NCBI GenBank assembly: GCA_025361465.1
Contig: JANYAG010000121.1
Coordinates: 1 to 8,604, forward strand
Reading direction: 5' to 3'
From: Gemmatimonadota bacterium
GTDB lineage: Bacteria > Gemmatimonadota > Gemmatimonadetes > Gemmatimonadales > GWC2-71-9
DNA length: 8,604 nucleotides
Positions 6,001 to 8,604 of the stretch are shown one piece after another. A program made the translations under genes and the position numbers. The notes below the pieces were generated by a model that saw only the letters and a list, made by a program, of their open reading frames with translations, did no database searches and was not told the origin of the DNA. Positions within the stretch are counted from its first letter, which is position 1; each line of letters opens with the position of its first letter.

Positions 6001-8364
6001 AGTGACCCTGCCCCCGGATTCGCTGGACACGGTCACGATGAGCAGGTACGACCCGGGAGGCAGCTGGTCGAGCCGGATTTCCTGGTGCACTTGATCCAGG
6101 CTGCTGGTCGTGGTGGAGTTCAGCGAGAGGCGGAAAAACGTCTGCCGTCGACCGATCAATGGCAGCTTGCTGAATAGTGACCCGCCCGCCGGCCGTCGGA
6201 TTTCAAGATCGACGTGATAAGGGGACCGGGGCGGCAACCCGGCCACTTCGAAGAAGAGCTGGAGGGGTTCCCTGGTGTGGAACGACTCCAGCGGGTTGAA
6301 CCACGCGGTATCACCCCGCGCCGTCGGCCATGTGAGGTGGACACTCCTGCTGCCGAGGGCCAGATCGGAGAGCCCGAGGGCGGGGCCGAGTGGCGAGGCG
6401 ACCCTCACCGTATCCCGGCGCGAGACCAGGCCGGCGTTCTCTTCCGTTTCCAGGGAAACGCGCACCGTGAACACACCGGGTGGCACTCGCATCGCAATTC
6501 GCTTGAGGAGATACTCGTGCGCCGGGACTGGTGAGGTAACCACCAGGCTTGGCGAGGTGTCGATGGTCGCCACCACCGAACCGTCAAGGGAAAGCACCGA
6601 CGCGCGCAGGCGAATGGGATACGCGACGCCCGCGGACACCCTGATCGGAGCGAGGGCATTCCCCGGAATCCCGAAGATGACCTGCAGCTGCGGACCGGCC
6701 GAATCGGCCCCGACCGCCAGAACGTCGAGCTTGGCCTTGAGCGAGGAGGCAAAGCGCAGCGGCCAGGCGTCGGTTCGTGTGCCCGTAGCAATGCTCTTCT
6801 GGCCGAGGTCCCGCTCCGCAGCAACCAGCGCGGAGCGGCCGCCGCGACCAGCGGTGAGAAGGCGGCCGTAAATCGGGTTGATCCCTTCACGGGAGCGGAG
6901 AATGGCTTCGGTCGCAGCGGCCAGCCGGGAATCCCGCGCCACCTGCATCATGGAATCCTGGTTGCCGCCCGTTCGAGCACCCGGAAGGATTGAGGCGATG
7001 CTCGAGGTACCCGGAGCCCCCCCCTGCGTGATCACCCGCCCCTCGAGCTGCACCGAGGCCGAATACCCGATCACGTCGAAGATGCTCGGCACCAGCCGGT
7101 AGTCCTGGACGTCGTTTCGCGCGACGAAGTGGAAGATCAGGTCGGCGCTTTCGCGATGGTACACCCAGGTTTCGTTGGGTTCGAGGCCGGGGATGTTGTA
7201 GGGCCGACGATCATCCGGCGGTCCCTGGCGGATCCAGATCACGCCGCGGTCGTCATACTCCACCTGCGTCGAGCGATAGCGTTCTTCGATGTTGTACTGG
7301 CGGTTGATGGAAACGAGACGAAAGTTTCGCGCCGCATAATCGAGGCGTCGATAGTGTTCCCGCAACCGTTCGCCGGGCCGGTGCAGTTCGTCCCGATCAC
7401 GGACGTCCCAGAACTTCCGCACCTCGGCGACCCGCCCTTCGGGCTTGGCCCGGTCAAACTTCCGCAGCAGCGAATCATCCATGATGAACGACACGTCGCG
7501 ACGGTACATCGCGATCGCTTCCTTGTCGCCCGACGCGAGGCCACGATACCAGGGGTCGGCCCCATCGAGCCGGCCGACGGCGAATCGGGTGCGCGCGAGT
7601 TCAAGCATCGCCACGGCGTTCTTCGGCTCGGCCTCCAGCAGGACGCTCAGGGCGACCAGCGAGGAATCCGGATCACCGACCTCTCGTTCGACCCTGCCTC
7701 TGGCGAGCAGGATTTCCGGCTGACGGGCCACAGGACTCCGGGCGGCGCGGCGCAGGGCGGCGAGGGCGACATCCATCCGGGCATTGATACGCTGCCGCAG
7801 GGCGGTGTTGCTCAGCTCGACCAGTCCCTCGACAAACGAGGAGTCCACCTCGGCGCTCCGGGCGAAGTCATTGGCCGCGCGCGTCAGGGCGTCCTTGCCC
7901 AGCATGGTCTGCATGCCGCGGACGAACGAATTGCCGGCATCACCGACCCCGAGTTCCGCAAGCCCGAGTCCGAACCAGCTATAGGGCCACCGCGGCCTGA
8001 GCTCAGCCGCCCAAGTGAACTCCGAGGCGGCTGAGTCGTAGCTGGCCCGCCCGACCACCTCGCCGAGCCGGAGAGAGATGAACCCCAAGCGTACGTGCAG
8101 CAGTGCCGCCTGTGCTGAGTCTGCGACCGTGCGCGGCGCATACAGCGCGGGTTGACGGGCCCTCGTGATGTGCTGTTTCTCGATGCTGAACAACTGGGTC
8201 GAATCGACGACGCTGGCAAGCGAATCGCGAAACGCGACCAACTCGCGGCGCTGTGCCGTCGACTGCGACAGCAACGGTGACGCCCCGCTCAGAAGAGCGG
8301 CGAGGCCGAGGAGCGCGGACCAGCGTGAGGGGCTCAGGAGCATCACAGTGGAATCTAGGCCCAT
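5971..8364 (-). CDS. Secreted TPR and GWxTD-family protein of unknown function
   Basis: A 797-residue exported protein, numbered from the ATG at 8364. A signal peptide follows the start: hydrophobic core WSALLGLAALLSGASPLL, likely cleaved near residue 34, with another in-frame ATG at 8343. Residues about 82-277 form TPR-like helical repeats, for example DSAASEFTWAAELRP and LARGRVEREVGD. Residues about 317-385 match the GWxTD domain: KFWDVRDRDELHRPGERLREH, split here as KFWDVRDRD then a helix rich in R and Y, and later EYDDRGVIWIRQGPPDD. The signature GWxTD is altered to EYDDRG. PNETWVYHR follows, and the final third (about 543-797) is beta-rich with PPGVFTVRVSLE and PPGSYLLIVTV. Such proteins are common in Gemmatimonadota and Bacteroidota; no biochemical role is known to me. 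The frame remains open to 8553, but that extension crosses the divergent promoter and the phosphatase start. No clear ribosome binding site was seen, so the exact start is uncertain. Confidence 0.82.
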   Translation of the reverse strand: MGLDSTVMLLSPSRWSALLGLAALLSGASPLLSQSTAQRRELVAFRDSLASVVDSTQLFSIEKQHITRARQPALYAPRTVADSAQAALLHVRLGFISLRLGEVVGRASYDSAASEFTWAAELRPRWPYSWFGLGLAELGVGDAGNSFVRGMQTMLGKDALTRAANDFARSAEVDSSFVEGLVELSNTALRQRINARMDVALAALRRAARSPVARQPEILLARGRVEREVGDPDSSLVALSVLLEAEPKNAVAMLELARTRFAVGRLDGADPWYRGLASGDKEAIAMYRRDVSFIMDDSLLRKFDRAKPEGRVAEVRKFWDVRDRDELHRPGERLREHYRRLDYAARNFRLVSINRQYNIEERYRSTQVEYDDRGVIWIRQGPPDDRRPYNIPGLEPNETWVYHRESADLIFHFVARNDVQDYRLVPSIFDVIGYSASVQLEGRVITQGGAPGTSSIASILPGARTGGNQDSMMQVARDSRLAAATEAILRSREGINPIYGRLLTAGRGGRSALVAAERDLGQKSIATGTRTDAWPLRFASSLKAKLDVLAVGADSAGPQLQVIFGIPGNALAPIRVSAGVAYPIRLRASVLSLDGSVVATIDTSPSLVVTSPVPAHEYLLKRIAMRVPPGVFTVRVSLETEENAGLVSRRDTVRVASPLGPALGLSDLALGSRSVHLTWPTARGDTAWFNPLESFHTREPLQLFFEVAGLPPRSPYHVDLEIRRPAGGSLFSKLPLIGRRQTFFRLSLNSTTTSSLDQVHQEIRLDQLPPGSYLLIVTVSSESGGRVTRQRELTVVK

Positions 8365-8406
8365 GGCGAAGGAGATACCCGGGAGACGCCTGAAACGTGG
8401 GGAAAT

Positions 8407-8428
8407 GGACACCCCCCTGTCCCGGGGG
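8407..8428 (-). repeat. Two mutually exclusive hairpins in the GWxTD gene leader
   Basis: GGACA (8407-8411) can pair with TGTCC (8418-8422) around six C residues. Alternatively CCCCC (8413-8417) can pair with GGGGG (8424-8428) around TGTCCC. The arms overlap, so only one hairpin can form at a time. Both would lie at the very 5' end of the transcript if it starts near 8430. No regulatory role is shown. Confidence 0.3.
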
Positions 8429-8435
8429 CGGCTGG

Positions 8436-8449
8436 CAATCCTATCTTTG
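8436..8449. promoter_or_regulatory. Divergent promoter elements sharing one TA step
   Basis: The 14-mer CAATCCTATCTTTG contains TATCTTTG on the plus strand (8442-8449), an exact TAnnTTTG element facing the phosphatase gene. The same stretch holds TAGGATTG on the minus strand (8443-8436), seven of eight positions, facing the GWxTD gene. Both use the TA at 8442-8443. The minus element has CTG 19 bases upstream (8465-8463); the plus one has no good -33. Predicted starts are near 8455 (+) and 8430 (-). Confidence 0.45.
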
Positions 8450-8484
8450 CCGAGACACGTTGCAGGATTCGACATCCACCCGGA

Positions 8485-8604
8485 GTGGTCGCCACGACTC
8501 GATTCCGCGTTTCCGTACACGCCATCACCGATCGCGGCCGGACACGCGAGCATAACGAGGACACCTTTCTCGTCGCGGACCTGGCCGGCCGGGTGCCGTT
8601 GCGC
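8485..8604 (+). CDS. PP2C-type serine/threonine protein phosphatase (N-terminal 40 codons)
   Basis: The open frame reaches the window end and shows the first PP2C motif, ITDRGRTREHNEDTF (residues 14-28). The ED pair at residues 25-26 is part of the Mn/Mg-binding first motif of the Stp/PrpC family, which removes phosphate from serine/threonine in signalling, often opposing Hanks-type kinases. GTG at 8485 is taken as the start because it lies about ten codons before the motif, as is usual for the family. GGAG overlaps this GTG, so an in-frame ATT at 8467 or another upstream start cannot be excluded. It is transcribed away from the GWxTD gene, with a 120-base shared upstream region. The rest of the protein, including the other metal-binding aspartates, is outside the window. 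Confidence 0.85.
   Translation, partial: MVATTRFRVSVHAITDRGRTREHNEDTFLVADLAGRVPLR

Noticed and set aside
7129..8034. 301-codon plus-strand open frame opposite the GWxTD gene, with similar long frames opposite the receptor and ispG
   Set aside because: These are mirror frames of real genes, without domain signatures or convincing ribosome binding sites.
8365..8553. 63-residue N-terminal extension of the GWxTD protein
   Set aside because: It would overlap the divergent phosphatase start and promoter elements and would place the signal peptide internally.

Overview
The window is high-GC bacterial chromosome, and every base is consistent with ordinary, well-conserved coding DNA. The GWxTD-type TPR protein, the cobalamin-dependent ribonucleotide reductase with a TSCPD domain, the many GTG starts, and promoter-like elements of the TAnnTTTG (Bacteroidetes/FCB) type together suggest Gemmatimonadota or a close FCB relative. 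This assignment is inference; there is no rRNA here. No mobile element, CRISPR array, tRNA or rRNA was seen.

Layout, left to right. Bases 1-624 (-) hold the N-terminal 208 codons of IspG, a MEP isoprenoid pathway enzyme, cut by the window edge. Bases 638-898 (-) encode an 86-residue protein made of two SHOCT-like repeats; it lies 13 bases before ispG and probably shares its transcript. Bases 984-2993 (-) encode a TonB-dependent outer membrane receptor with its own signal peptide and a clear GTG start. Two stem-loops lie in the 173-base gap upstream of it. Bases 3167-5689 (-) encode class II ribonucleotide reductase NrdJ. The 281-base region 5690-5970 has no gene but is dense in signals: a perfect DnaA box and a degenerate second one, three copies of one octamer, a 9-base inverted repeat and a candidate promoter. 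Bases 5971-8364 (-) encode a secreted TPR/GWxTD-family protein of unknown function. Bases 8485-8604 (+) are the first 40 codons of a PP2C-type serine/threonine phosphatase, transcribed divergently.

How the genes relate. NrdJ (dNTP supply, B12-dependent) is followed on the same strand by a TonB receptor, a class that includes corrinoid importers. That makes B12 uptake an attractive but unproven role, and I found no cobalamin riboswitch to support it. The DnaA box ahead of nrdJ would fit coupling of dNTP production to replication initiation. The other genes look like independent housekeeping or cell-envelope units.

I do not see a clearly new multi-gene system. The most unusual items are the DnaA-box-bearing nrdJ upstream region, the leucine-zipper-like insert in NrdJ, the tandem-SHOCT miniprotein next to ispG, and the divergent promoter elements that share one TA step.
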